This document shows positions 1-13,819 of a stretch of 64,000 nucleotides of DNA, one piece after another; within the stretch, counting starts at the first letter, position 1, and each line of letters starts with the position of its first letter. The translations under genes and the position numbers were made by a program. The DNA comes from CAZNNH01 sp964574335. GTDB lineage: Bacteria > Acidobacteriota > Vicinamibacteria > Fen-336. The notes under the pieces were generated by a model. That model worked only from the letters and a program-made list of their open reading frames with translations. It was not told the origin of the DNA and ran no database searches. Where the stretch lies: the NCBI GenBank assembly GCA_964574335.1, contig CAZNNH010000008.1:17707-81706 (forward strand), written 5' to 3'.

Positions 1-1
1 A

Positions 2-3000
2 CTCTCCGGCCCGCCTGCCGACCTTCGGGGCGAGGCGCGGGTGACGAGTGACCGGCTCGACGTCGAGGGCTGGCCGGTTCGGGACCTGGTAGGGCAGGTG
101 GAACGTTGCCCGAGCCAGACCGGTCTGCGGCTCGAAGGCGACGTCCTGGGCGGAAAGGTCGTTGCCGAGGCGCAGCTCGGAGCGAGCTCGAGCGCCGACC
201 TCCAGGTACGGGACCTGCCCCTCGGGCCGCTGGTAACGCGGCTGGCCGGCCGGCCCCTGCCGATCACGGGACGGCTCGACGCGAGCTGGAGGCTGAGCGG
301 ACCGATGGACGGTCCGCTCGACTCGGCCGGGCGTCTCCGCGCCTCCGCCGCCAGCGGCTCCCTCGAGCTCCAGGCGAGCGGTCGGGGACAGGGAAAGGTG
401 AGACTGGCCGACGCAAGCCACGGGCACTCGTGGCAGGTCCAGATCACGGCACGCGACCGGGCCCGACCCTGGCTCCAGGGCGTAGAGGTCCGGGCCGAGG
501 GCGACCTCCGTGGGGCGCCGCTTTCCCTCGACGCCGAGCTCGAGGGTCGGGTCTCTCTGGAAGGCCCTGCCGGGCCGGTCGCCCTGGAGCTTTCGGGGCC
601 ACTGAAGGTGGCTGGCGGCGTCGCCAACGCCCGCCTGAGCGGGCAGGTCCTGGACGGCTCCGTCGACCTCGACCTGTCTGCCCGACCCGACAGCCTGGAT
701 CTGTCGCTGAGCGCCGAGCGGCTCCAGCTCGCCCGGCTGGCTCCGGACCTCGCCGGGGACGCCCAGATCCGGGTGGCGAGCCGCGGCCCCTGGAGCGGGG
801 TGAAGACCAGCATCGAGCTCTCGGCGCAGGGCGTTGCCTGGCGTGGTCAGACGCTCGGGACGCTGGCAACAACGTTCGAGGGCAACGCGAAGGGCGGCAG
901 GCTGGGGCTCGAGATGGCGCAGCTCGGCGCCTTTGGGCACGGCCAGCTCGACCTCGCCGACGGTCCCGTCTGGCGGGGCCAGCTCGAGCTGAGAAACGCC
1001 CGGCTCGACCCGTTGGCGGTCCTGCTGCCGGAAGGTCGTGAGCTGGAGGGCCGGGTGGACGGCACCCTGGACCTGGAGCTGCCCCTTCTCTCTTTGCAGG
1101 CCACGCTGGTGAGCGCGCGCTTCGACCACCTCGCGGCTAGGACGGGATCCCTCGCCGTGCAGGCGGGCCCATTCGGAGCGCGCCTGGAGGACGGCCACCT
1201 GGCCCTCGACGGGCTTGCGCTGTCGGGTCCCGGCTTCCGGCTGAAGGCCGATGGCGGCGTCCCCCTCCCCCTGGCCGCCGAGCCCCTGACGGTGGATGCG
1301 GTCGTCGACCTCGCCCGCCTTCCGCTCCCAGAGGGCTGGGCGCTTCTGGGAGAGGCGCACACCGCGGTGTCGCTCTCGGGGGCCTCCGGCGGCGACGGAT
1401 GGCTCGAGGTCCGCGGCGCGTCGCTCTCAGGGCCCGGACTGCCGCCGCTGCGTGTCCCCGCAGGTCGTGTCGAGCTGCGTGGCACCACCCTCGAGGCCTC
1501 CAACCTCGAGGCCGAGCTCGGGGGGGCTGTGGTCGAGCTCTCGGGCCAGCTTCCGATCGGCGTCCTGCTGGAAGCAGCCCGGGCTTCGCCCCCCGAGGCG
1601 GCGAGTCTGATGTTGACCTGGCGTGACCTCGAGCTGGCCAGGCTGCTCGAGCCGAACGGCTCCGAGCCGGCGGCGTCGAGCTTCTCCGGCAAGCTGACGG
1701 GAAGCCTCGAGCTGTCGGGAGACCGGCTGGACCTCGGCCACCTGAGCGGCCAGCTCACCCTGGCGGCCTCCCGGCTCGCGGTCGGAGGCGTCACCTTCGA
1801 CGTCTCTCCCGTCCGCCTGGAGCTTCGGGAGGCACGCCTTACCGCCGACGAGGTGTCGCTAAAGGCGATGGGCGGGACGTTCCGGGCCCGCGGCTTCGCG
1901 GACCTGGCGAGCCGCCAGCTCGACCTACAGGGAAGCGGACAGATCGACCTGCGCGCCCTCTCCCCGTTCTTGCCGGACACCTTGCTGACGGGGCTCTCGC
2001 AAGCCGACCTGCGTCTGGCCGGCCCCTTCGACGCCCCCAAGCCGGAAGGCCGGCTGCGGGTCTCGAACGGCAGCCTCCGGCTCAAGACCCTGCCCCAGAG
2101 CATCACCGGCATCGAGGGCTCGATCCTGCTGGACGGAGACCTCCTGAAGGTCGAGCGGACCTCGGGCTACTTCGGCGGAGGCGACCTGCTGCTGACCGGC
2201 GAGCTTCGGCTGTCGGGGGGCCGCCTGGCGGAGGTCGACCTGCTGCTCCTCGGCGAGGCGATGACGCTGCAATACCCCGAAGGGCTGCGCAGCCGCATCG
2301 ACACCGCCCTGTCCCTGACCGGCCCGCCCGGGCGGCTGCTGCTGCTCGGCGACGTCCGCGCGGCACGGGGCCGCTACGACCTCGACCTGGTCCTGGAGCA
2401 GAGCCTGCTCGGCGTCGCGAGCAGCCAGGCCACGTCGCAGGCGCTGCGTCAGGTGGCGCTCCAGCTCGACATCGAGACGGCCGATCCGGTGTTCGTGCGG
2501 GGCCAGCTCGGAGAGCTCCGCGCCAGTGGGCGGCTCGAGCTGCGCGGAGATCTCTCGACCCCCTCGCCGTTCGGTCAGCTCGAGATCCTGCCCGGCGGAA
2601 AGCTCTGGTTCCAGGGGCGCGAGCTGGCCGTCGAGTCGGGCAGCCTGGTCTACTCGGGGACCTGGAACCCCGAGCTCTCGGCGCAGGCCACCACGCGGCT
2701 CACGGCCGAGGGGGGAGAGGACCAGAGCGTCCGCTACCGGGTCACGGTCAATGCCGAGGGTCCCCTGGACCAGCCCCGGCTCAGCTTCGACTCGCGCCCC
2801 CGCCTCTCGGAGCCGGAGATCCTCAGCCTGCTGCTGACCGGGCGCACGGACAGCCAAGCCCTCGGCGAGACGGCCTGGCTGGCCGGCGAGCAGGCCGCCT
2901 CCCTGCTCGGCAGCCGCGTCGCCCGCGAGCTGGGGCAGGGGTTCACCAGCCTCGGCATCGACGAGGTGAGCATCCAGCCGGAGCTGGTGGCCCGCGAGAC

Positions 3001-5311
3001 CAATCCCGGGGCCCGCTTCACGTTCGGCAAGCGGTTCGGCGAGCGGGTGCGCCTCGCCTACTCGACGTCGTTGAGCAACCCGGAGGGTCGCTTCATCCGC
3101 CTGGAGGTGGAGCCGTTCCGGAGCTTCCAGGTGCTGGGCCAGCGCCAGGACAATGGCTCGCTCACGTTCGGGGCCGGGCAGGAGCTGAGCCTCGGAGGAC
3201 ACCGGGCTCGGGAGGAGCCCGAGCCCAGGGTCCAACTGGACGAGGTGCGCTTCGAAGGGACGCCGGTGCTGGCGGAGGACGTCCTCCGGCAGGCGGTTCG
3301 AGCCCGCAGTGGCCGCGAGGTCACCGCCTGGGAGGTGCAGGAGGACGCGGACCGGATTCGCAGCCGGCTGCGCAAGGCGGGCCACATGGAGGCGGAGGTC
3401 GGCGGTCGGCTCGAGGGCTCGTCTGCGGTGTTTCGGATCCAGCCGGGGCCGCGCTTCCTGTTCGAGGTCCGGGGAATGCCCTCACCGCCGGATCTGAGCG
3501 GGACCATCCGCTCGGCGCTCTTCGAGGAAGAGGCCGTCGAGGCGGCACGAGACCGGCTACTTCGGGCGATGTGGGACCGTGGCCGCCTGCGGGCCGACGT
3601 GAAGGTCCAGGTCCACGAGGACCAGGGCACCCGCCGGGTGATCTTCGAGGTCGAGCCCGGCCCCCGCCTCGAGCTGGGACAGGCGTCCTTTCCGGGCGCC
3701 CGCCACCTTTCCTACAAGCGGCTGCTGGAGATAGCCGGCGGGCCGGCCGCGTTCCTGCTCGCTCCGGAGGCGGCGGTTCGGCGGATCGGTGAGGCCTACG
3801 AGAAGCAGAACCACTTCGAGGCCCGGGTCGGCACTCCCTCGGTGACGGAACGGGACGGTCGCCTGTTCGTCACCGTCCCGATCGACGAGGGCCCGCCCGC
3901 CCGGCTCACCGCGGTCCGAGCCGATGGAGTGGACCTGGCGGACGACCGTGTCGCCGCCCTGACCGGCCTCGAGCCTGGAGCCGTCCCCGCCGACGAGGAG
4001 GTCCTCGATGCGGCGCGCCGTCTCCGGGAGCACTTCTTCACCGAAGGGTTCCCTGACGTTCGCGTGGTCCCCGAGAAGCGACGGGTGGGGCGGGACCTGG
4101 AGCTTCTTTTCCACGTCGAGGAGGGCGAGCGGGTCACCGTCGGCGAGATCGACGTCGAGGGCCTGGGCCGGACCCGCGAGTCCCTGGTCCGTGGCCAGCT
4201 CCAGATCGCACCGGGCGACCCCCTCGACCCTCGCGAGCTGGCACGCGCCTCCAGGCGCCTGCAGGGCCTCGGGGTCTTCTCCAGGGCGGCCGTGGCCCGC
4301 TCGAAGGACGACCCGACGCGGCTCGTCGTCCACACCGAAGAGCGGTCTCCTTTTCGTGGAAGCTACCAGATCCGCTACAACGACGAGTCGGGAGCCCGCG
4401 GCGAGCTCGAGGCCGAGGTCTCCAACCTGCTGGGGCGGGGGCTGGCTCTCGGCGGTCGCTACAGCCGAGGCCGCGACGAGGAGGACGTGTGGGGCTCGGT
4501 GTTCGTGCCCGCGGTGGGCCCGGGGAACCTCACCGCCTCGCTGTTCCGGCTCACCCAGGACTCGCCCGGCGTCGACTTCGAGACCGGGGAGGCGATCACC
4601 ATCCGCCGTCGCCAGAAGGGGATCGAGCTGCAGATGGCGCAGGCCCTTGGCCCCCGCACCAGCCTCCTGCTCGGCTACAGCTTCCAGCGATCGTCCGCCA
4701 CCTTCATCGATTCCGTCGACGTGGCCTCCCTGGACGCCTCGCTGATCCGCGACGGGCGGGACAGCCCCCTCGACCCGCGGCGGGGCGCCTTCCTGAGCGC
4801 CAGCCTCCGGGTCGCGCCCAAGCTGGCCGCGTCGGACTACGACTACGTGAAGGGCATGGCCCAGGCATTCCTGGCCCAGCCGATCGGCGCCCACCTCACC
4901 TGGGCCCACGGCTACCGCCTCGGCCTGGCCCACGTCTTCTCGGACCAGCCGCTGGTGGCCTTCGAGCGCTTCCGGGCCGGCGGATCCAACAGCGTGCGGG
5001 GGTATGCCCGGGACAGCCTGGGGCCCGCCGACTTCCTCGGCGAGCCCAGGGGCGGCCAGGCGGTGCTGGTGCTGAACCAGGAGCTGAGGTTCCATCACCG
5101 CTCCGGCATCGGCGCGGTGGTCTTCTACGACGCCGGCAACGTCTTCACCGCGCCTGCCGAGCTGAGCCTCGACCTGCGCCACGCGATCGGCGCCGGCTTG
5201 AGGTACGCCTCGCCGGTCGGGCTGCTGCGCCTCGACGTCGCCTGGCCGATTCGGCGCCACGAGGGAGAGGCGACCCACCAGATCCACTTCAGCCTGGGCC
5301 AGGCCTTCTGA
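2..5311 (+). CDS. TamB-TamA fusion: translocation/assembly module protein with Omp85 barrel (5' partial)
   Basis: The frame is open through the window edge, so the N-terminus lies upstream; residue numbers here count from an internal GTG at 41. Residues ~1-1000 are a long repetitive beta-rich region ending in a TamB/DUF490 C-terminal domain (PEILSLLLTGRTDSQ near residue 922). After ~1060 come about four to five POTRA-type repeats, then from ~1445 a 16-strand Omp85/TamA-like barrel with the family signature VRGY (R1653, lid loop L6) and a terminal aromatic strand ending in LGQAF. TamB normally bridges the periplasm from the inner membrane and TamA is its separate outer-membrane partner, aiding insertion of barrel proteins and phospholipid transport; here both are one polypeptide. 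The junction is continuous with no stop or start signal. It ends 12 nt before a convergent gene. Confidence 0.88.
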   Translation, partial: LSGPPADLRGEARVTSDRLDVEGWPVRDLVGQVERCPSQTGLRLEGDVLGGKVVAEAQLGASSSADLQVRDLPLGPLVTRLAGRPLPITGRLDASWRLSGPMDGPLDSAGRLRASAASGSLELQASGRGQGKVRLADASHGHSWQVQITARDRARPWLQGVEVRAEGDLRGAPLSLDAELEGRVSLEGPAGPVALELSGPLKVAGGVANARLSGQVLDGSVDLDLSARPDSLDLSLSAERLQLARLAPDLAGDAQIRVASRGPWSGVKTSIELSAQGVAWRGQTLGTLATTFEGNAKGGRLGLEMAQLGAFGHGQLDLADGPVWRGQLELRNARLDPLAVLLPEGRELEGRVDGTLDLELPLLSLQATLVSARFDHLAARTGSLAVQAGPFGARLEDGHLALDGLALSGPGFRLKADGGVPLPLAAEPLTVDAVVDLARLPLPEGWALLGEAHTAVSLSGASGGDGWLEVRGASLSGPGLPPLRVPAGRVELRGTTLEASNLEAELGGAVVELSGQLPIGVLLEAARASPPEAASLMLTWRDLELARLLEPNGSEPAASSFSGKLTGSLELSGDRLDLGHLSGQLTLAASRLAVGGVTFDVSPVRLELREARLTADEVSLKAMGGTFRARGFADLASRQLDLQGSGQIDLRALSPFLPDTLLTGLSQADLRLAGPFDAPKPEGRLRVSNGSLRLKTLPQSITGIEGSILLDGDLLKVERTSGYFGGGDLLLTGELRLSGGRLAEVDLLLLGEAMTLQYPEGLRSRIDTALSLTGPPGRLLLLGDVRAARGRYDLDLVLEQSLLGVASSQATSQALRQVALQLDIETADPVFVRGQLGELRASGRLELRGDLSTPSPFGQLEILPGGKLWFQGRELAVESGSLVYSGTWNPELSAQATTRLTAEGGEDQSVRYRVTVNAEGPLDQPRLSFDSRPRLSEPEILSLLLTGRTDSQALGETAWLAGEQAASLLGSRVARELGQGFTSLGIDEVSIQPELVARETNPGARFTFGKRFGERVRLAYSTSLSNPEGRFIRLEVEPFRSFQVLGQRQDNGSLTFGAGQELSLGGHRAREEPEPRVQLDEVRFEGTPVLAEDVLRQAVRARSGREVTAWEVQEDADRIRSRLRKAGHMEAEVGGRLEGSSAVFRIQPGPRFLFEVRGMPSPPDLSGTIRSALFEEEAVEAARDRLLRAMWDRGRLRADVKVQVHEDQGTRRVIFEVEPGPRLELGQASFPGARHLSYKRLLEIAGGPAAFLLAPEAAVRRIGEAYEKQNHFEARVGTPSVTERDGRLFVTVPIDEGPPARLTAVRADGVDLADDRVAALTGLEPGAVPADEEVLDAARRLREHFFTEGFPDVRVVPEKRRVGRDLELLFHVEEGERVTVGEIDVEGLGRTRESLVRGQLQIAPGDPLDPRELARASRRLQGLGVFSRAAVARSKDDPTRLVVHTEERSPFRGSYQIRYNDESGARGELEAEVSNLLGRGLALGGRYSRGRDEEDVWGSVFVPAVGPGNLTASLFRLTQDSPGVDFETGEAITIRRRQKGIELQMAQALGPRTSLLLGYSFQRSSATFIDSVDVASLDASLIRDGRDSPLDPRRGAFLSASLRVAPKLAASDYDYVKGMAQAFLAQPIGAHLTWAHGYRLGLAHVFSDQPLVAFERFRAGGSNSVRGYARDSLGPADFLGEPRGGQAVLVLNQELRFHHRSGIGAVVFYDAGNVFTAPAELSLDLRHAIGAGLRYASPVGLLRLDVAWPIRRHEGEATHQIHFSLGQAF

Positions 5312-5323
5312 GCCTCCGCCGGG

Positions 5324-6235
5324 CTACCGCTCTTGCTCCGTCACCACGCGGTTGCGGCCGAGCTGCTTGGCACGGTAGAGGTTCCCGTCCGCCACCACGA
5401 TCAGGGCGTTCAGCTCGCCGGCGTCTTCCGGGAAGCAGGCCACCCCGCCGCTCAGCGTGACCCGGCCGAGCGGCTGCTCGCCGCCTCCCACGAAGTCGGT
5501 CAGCTCGATGTTGCGGCGGACCGCCTCGGCGAAGCGGCCGGCCTCGCCGCGGCTGGCACCGTAGAGCAGGACCACGAACTCCTCTCCCCCGTACCGGGCC
5601 ACGATGTCGCCGCGCCGACCGCTGCTCTTGAGTATCTGCGCCACCTTGACCAGAGCGTCGTTGCCGGCCTGGTGCCCGTGGCTGTCGTTGAAGTTCTTGA
5701 AGTGGTCGATGTCGAACATCACCACCGACAGCGGGTCGCCGGTCTTCTCGGCCCGCTCCATCTCGAGCCCCAGGCGCTCGGTGAAGAACCCGAGGTTGTA
5801 CAGCCGGGTGAGCGGGTCGGTGATCGCACGGTGATGGCTTCGCGTGACCTGCGCGGTCAGCCGCCTCACCGTCTCCACCTGCTGGAGCAGGAGCTGCTCG
5901 AGGATGTCGGGGCGGCGATGCAGCAGGTCTCGGAAGCGGGCGGCCGGGCATCGGGTCACCCGGGCGTCGGTGGCGGCCCGGATCCCGGCCGACCGGGGCC
6001 GACCGTCGAGGCAGGCGATCTCGCCGAGGACCGCCCCCGGCTCCAGCGTCCGCAGCACCACCACGTGGCCGTCGGAGCTGTCGAAGATGACCTCGAGGGT
6101 CCCCTCGAGCAGCAGCACCACGGAGTCCCCGGGATCCCCCTCTCGCCAGAGGTACTCGCCCGCCGCCAGCTTCGACTCGGCGCCGTAGCGGGCGAGCAGG
6201 TCGGCCAGCGATCCCTGGTAACCGCTCACGGACAC
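5324..6235 (-). CDS. Cyclic nucleotide-binding domain / GGDEF diguanylate cyclase
   Basis: This 303-residue soluble protein has an N-terminal cNMP-binding/cupin fold (~10-120, with GAVLGEIACLDGRPRSA typical of the phosphate-binding cassette), a short helical linker, then a GGDEF domain starting at DPLTRLYN. The active-site motif is intact as GGEEF (216-220), so it should make cyclic di-GMP from two GTP. An RxxD inhibitory site (RRGD, 207-210) lies five residues upstream, predicting product feedback. The GTG start at 6235 was chosen because a GGGAAGGGG ribosome site precedes it and the cNMP domain begins right after; the frame stays open further upstream without domain content. A -10-like TGCTACGCT lies at 6322-6330. 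The ligand of the sensor domain is unknown. Confidence 0.9.
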   Translation of the reverse strand: MSVSGYQGSLADLLARYGAESKLAAGEYLWREGDPGDSVVLLLEGTLEVIFDSSDGHVVVLRTLEPGAVLGEIACLDGRPRSAGIRAATDARVTRCPAARFRDLLHRRPDILEQLLLQQVETVRRLTAQVTRSHHRAITDPLTRLYNLGFFTERLGLEMERAEKTGDPLSVVMFDIDHFKNFNDSHGHQAGNDALVKVAQILKSSGRRGDIVARYGGEEFVVLLYGASRGEAGRFAEAVRRNIELTDFVGGGEQPLGRVTLSGGVACFPEDAGELNALIVVADGNLYRAKQLGRNRVVTEQER

Positions 6236-6424
6236 ACTACCCCTTCCCCGGTTGGGAGGGAGGGACACCTGCCGGCGGCGACCATCTCCGGGCAGCCGCG
6301 GCACCCGTCCCGGTTGCCTGCAGCGTAGCACAAGAGCCGGGCTGAGGATGGGTCACCCCGACTCGGTTCCTGGGGCGGACGAAAGGGCCTGAGCCATCCC
6401 CTTGCCGAGCGGCCCGGCCGCGCC

Positions 6425-6943
6425 CTACCGCAGCGCGCCCAGGATCTGCTTCACGTTGGCGGCCTCTGGCGCGTCGGGCTTGAGCCTCACGAAGGTCTGG
6501 AAATCGTCCACCATTCGAGCCGCCTGCTGGGTCTTGTTGAAAGCCATCCCGCGCCAGAAGTAGGCGTAGGCCAGGTCCGGCTTGGCGACGATCGCCGGGG
6601 AGAGCCGTTCGATCGCCTCGGCGTACTTCTCCTGTCCCACCAGGCTCTGTCCCAGAGCGGCCACCGCCACCGGGTTGGTCGCGTCGTCGGCCAGCGCCGC
6701 CTTGGCCGAGACCTCGGCTTCGGCGTACTTCTTCTGGCGAGCCAGAGAGGCCGCCAGGTAGGCGGTGGCTTCGGTGCCCGAGAGGCTGCGCAGAGCCGCC
6801 TCGGCCTCCGCATACTTCCCCGTCTCGAACAGGGTCACCGCCGCCGGGAGGTCCTGGGCCAGCGAGAGCCCCGGGCAGAGCCCCACCGCCAGGGCGGCGG
6901 CAGCCGCCCCCGCGCGGAACCGGCGCCATCCCCACCAACTCAT
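6425..6943 (-). CDS. Exported tetratricopeptide-repeat protein
   Basis: A 172-residue protein with an N-terminal signal peptide (WRRF basic start, Ala/Leu-rich core, cleavage near LSLAQ) followed by three to four TPR-like helix pairs, e.g. LFETGKYAEAEAALRSL and GQEKYAEAIERL. TPRs mediate protein-protein contacts, here probably in the periplasm; no partner can be named. The ATG overlaps the stop of the upstream 73-residue gene by 4 nt (ATGA), so the two are translationally coupled. No enzymatic motif is visible. Confidence 0.8.
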   Translation of the reverse strand: MSWWGWRRFRAGAAAAALAVGLCPGLSLAQDLPAAVTLFETGKYAEAEAALRSLSGTEATAYLAASLARQKKYAEAEVSAKAALADDATNPVAVAALGQSLVGQEKYAEAIERLSPAIVAKPDLAYAYFWRGMAFNKTQQAARMVDDFQTFVRLKPDAPEAANVKQILGALR

Positions 6944-7161
6944 ACCTTCTCCTCCATCACCAGCACGTAGTTGATGCTGCTCCAGGGGACCAGGACCTGG
7001 CTGACCACGGTCTCGATCTGTCCCCCCTCGGAGATGGTCCGCTGCACCTCGAAGGCCAGACCGATCCCGTCGGAGTGCAGCACCCGGCAGACCTCGTACA
7101 CGTTGTCCCGGGTGGCGATCTGCTTGACCGTGACGCCGACCTTGAGGCCGCTCTGGTCCAT
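6940..7161 (-). CDS. Small conserved-looking protein of unknown function
   Basis: This 73-residue protein is not recognised. It is rich in alternating beta pattern (VGVTVKQIA, IGLAFEVQRTI, IETVVSQVLVPWSSINYVLVME), suggesting a small beta barrel, possibly SH3- or Sm-like, but no signature residue supports a specific family. The ATG at 7161 follows a G-rich ribosome site (GGGGGGTCCCC). It is coupled by an ATGA overlap to the exported TPR gene downstream, so the two probably act together. Coding is supported by codon use and by the overlap. Confidence 0.65.
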   Translation of the reverse strand: MDQSGLKVGVTVKQIATRDNVYEVCRVLHSDGIGLAFEVQRTISEGGQIETVVSQVLVPWSSINYVLVMEEKV

Positions 7162-7239
7162 GGGGACCCCCCGGCATCATGTTAGTCGTCGGCCCGCCGG
7201 CTGTCCATGCGCCGGCGGGGGCCGCGGAAAGGCGCCGCC

Positions 7240-8556
<1,317 letters not shown>

Positions 8557-8646
8557 GTGGTCCTCCCCAAACAAGACTAAGACACCTGCTCGACGGCAGA
8601 GCGGGACATGCTACCACAGGGGATAGGCGGCGGCCTTCGAGCCGTG

Positions 8647-8895
8647 TCAGTGGTCTTCGGAGGCGCGGCCCAGTCGTCCCTTTACGCAGAGGAACTCGAG
8701 GGCCGCCTCGGTCAGCTCGCGATCGTTGCAGGGTCCGACGAAACGTTGTTCCTCGAGGTGGTAGTGGAGGATGCCGGAGCGGGGGAGGTTCTCGTCGGTC
8801 TCGAACGAGTAGAACATCAGGATTCGGTTCTCCCTCGGCAGGCCGCTGTCATCGAAGAAGTCGAACCTGAGGTTGCGCATCGACAACGAAACCAT
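8647..8895 (-). CDS. Hypothetical protein, 82 residues
   Basis: This is a small acidic protein with no recognised domain (segments RFDFFDDSGLPRENRILMFYSF and GILHYHLEEQRFVG, then a short helical end). The ATG at 8895 lacks a clear ribosome site; an in-frame ATG at 8880 is an alternative start. Base composition in and just upstream of the gene is noticeably lower in GC than its neighbours, which could mean later acquisition. The upstream gap holds the phased TGTGGA repeats described separately. Confidence 0.5.
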   Translation of the reverse strand: MVSLSMRNLRFDFFDDSGLPRENRILMFYSFETDENLPRSGILHYHLEEQRFVGPCNDRELTEAALEFLCVKGRLGRASEDH

Positions 8896-9145
8896 CCAAT
8901 CAAGCCGTTCGCTGCATCGCTGTTGTCTTCGAGGTCCGGCGGATGAAACGGGTCGAATTTAAAGGCGCCGGCCACCCCTGTCAAGAATCCTCTCGCCCAG
9001 CAACGACGAGGCCTCTCGGAGACGAGCCTCTGGGATGAGCCACAGGAGCGGGTTTGAGAGGGCCTCACAAAACGCTTCAAGAAGCGCGCAGATCGTGTGG
9101 AAGAGTTGTGGAATGCTTGTGGACGCGCCGCTGCGGTGATCGGCG
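8896..9145. other. Intergenic region, lower GC, with phased repeats and a palindrome
   Basis: There are 250 nt between the small gene at 8895 and the end of the Smr gene. No convincing gene is seen. It contains a perfect palindrome CGCTTC-AA-GAAGCG (9073-9086) and three TGTGGA copies starting at 9096, 9107 and 9118, exactly 11 bp apart. It may be a regulatory region for the minus-strand gene below it. Confidence 0.5.
9096..9123. repeat. Three TGTGGA direct repeats with 11-bp period
   Basis: TGTGGA occurs at 9096-9101, 9107-9112 and 9118-9123. On the minus strand each reads TCCACA, the last six bases of the DnaA box TTATCCACA, but the first three bases match poorly. The one-turn spacing suggests a protein binding side by side on one face of the helix. 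Confidence 0.45.
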
Positions 9146-9490
9146 TCACACCTGGCCTCGACGCGGGGCGTCTTCGGAAGCCGCCAGCACGACCAGGGTG
9201 GCGCCCCATCCCCCCGAGATCGGCGGCGCGTCCTTGACCTCGACCACGCCCTCGATGCCGCGCAGCACCCGCCGGACCACCGCGCGCTGGACGCCCCGAC
9301 CGCGTCCGTGGACCAGCCGCAGGCTCTGGATGCCACGAGCCCGGCAGGCCGCGACGTACTCCTCGACCAGGCTCGGAACCTCGCGCGGCGCAAAGGGATG
9401 CAGGTCGAGCTCCCCGGTGATGGGCAGCTCGACCAGATCGGGAGGCTCTCCCTCGCCGCCCTCGCCGCCCTTGCCGCCCTCGTCGGTCAC
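9146..9490 (-). CDS. Smr-domain protein
   Basis: This 114-residue protein is essentially a single Smr domain, the family found at the C-terminus of MutS2 and in free-standing form. It shows the two diagnostic motifs: LDLHPF (the LDLHG-like motif) and LVHGRGRG (the HGxG motif), with the C-terminal GGxGATLVVL strand. Free-standing Smr proteins are reported to be DNA or RNA endonucleases. The N-terminus is Gly/Glu-rich. It begins with GTG overlapping the stop of the upstream gene (GTGA), so it is the third cistron of the metH chain. Its substrate is unknown. Confidence 0.85.
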   Translation of the reverse strand: MTDEGGKGGEGGEGEPPDLVELPITGELDLHPFAPREVPSLVEEYVAACRARGIQSLRLVHGRGRGVQRAVVRRVLRGIEGVVEVKDAPPISGGWGATLVVLAASEDAPRRGQV

Positions 9491-9905
9491 CGGGGCCGGG
9501 TCGCGGCCGCCGCCGCGAAGAAGGCGGGCAGGTACTCGGAGTCGCCCAGCTCCAGCCGCTTGTAGACCTTGCCGATCGGGTCCCAGGTGGACCCTCCGGG
9601 CAACACCACCACCATCGGCCAGGGGCAGATCGCGCCGAGGGTGGAGCGCCGGGCGTCGATCCAGCCTCCCGAAAGCCGACGCACCATCACCTCGCCGAGG
9701 TAGCAGCCGAACACGAAGAGCGCCTCGGCCACGTCCTCTCCGGTGTAACCTTCGTCACGCAGGCTCTCCACCTCGGCATCCAACCGCTCGAGGCTCTCCA
9801 CCGTGAAGTCGAGGGCGATCCCCGCCTGCTGCCGAGCGGCCTGGACCGCCAGCTCGGCGAAGTCGCCGGCCTTCTCGGCGGTGGCCGGGTAGCGGAGCTC
9901 GAGCT

Positions 9906-9909
<4 letters not shown>
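9487..9909 (-). CDS. Hypothetical protein between metH and the Smr gene
   Basis: This 140-residue soluble protein is of unknown function. It is alpha/beta in appearance: KLELRYPA, a long helix around AVQAARQQAGIALDF, then FGCYLGEVMVRRLSGGW and PMVVVLPGG, a pattern seen in uncharacterised DUF3806-like proteins (weak resemblance only). The GTG start at 9909 overlaps the metH stop (GTGA), and its own stop overlaps the Smr start in the same way. The frame stays open upstream inside metH, but that part is shadow sequence. Tight coupling to metH suggests co-production rather than a proven link to methionine synthesis. Confidence 0.72.
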
Positions 9910-13595
<3,686 letters not shown>

Positions 13596-13602
13596 CTGGT
13601 CG

Positions 13603-13610
13603 AGTGTAGC
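13603..13610 (-). promoter_or_regulatory. Probable -10 element of metH
   Basis: On the minus strand the sequence is GCTACACT, preceded by T (extended TGC type), and its TACACT box ends 7 nt before the metH ATG. No good -35 box is seen and there is no ribosome site, which fits a leaderless transcript. Confidence 0.4.
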
Positions 13611-13660
13611 AGGGGCGGGGCGAGTGGCCAGACGTTATGTCACAGCGCTCGGCGGAGTCT

Positions 13661-13705
13661 GGCCAGGGCCGCCCCGGGAGGGGTGGGTGACAGGCGGCCC
13701 TGGCC
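13661..13705. repeat. 12-bp inverted repeat with 21-nt loop upstream of metH
   Basis: The arms GGCCAGGGCCGC (13661-13672) and GCGGCCCTGGCC (13694-13705) are perfect complements. The loop contains CCCGGG and GGTGGGTGAC. It lies between the two divergent promoters, upstream of the proposed metH start site, so it may be an operator or a remnant structural element rather than part of the metH leader. Confidence 0.55.
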
Positions 13706-13790
13706 GACGTAAGGAGTGAGAGGGGAGCGGGCATCGGGCTTCTCGCCTTCCGCCGGCCCTCACATCAGGAACGCGCCGGGCAGGGATTCG

Positions 13791-13819
13791 GTTACACGGC
13801 GCCCAGGCTCTTCTATACT
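13791..13819 (+). promoter_or_regulatory. Probable promoter of the glycosyltransferase gene
   Basis: GTTACA (13791-13796), a 17-bp spacer, then TATACT (13814-13819), a good sigma70-like pair. Transcription would begin near 13826, upstream of the GGAGG at 13859-13863. Confidence 0.5.

Noticed and set aside
9091..9125. A replication origin from DnaA-box-like repeats
   Set aside because: Only six of nine bases match in two of the three boxes; no AT-rich unwinding element, dnaA or dnaN is nearby.
13596..13730. An SAH riboswitch before metH
   Set aside because: A GAGCGCTG-like string occurs, but the rest of the conserved core and pseudoknot are not found, and the likely transcript start is 1 nt from the ATG.
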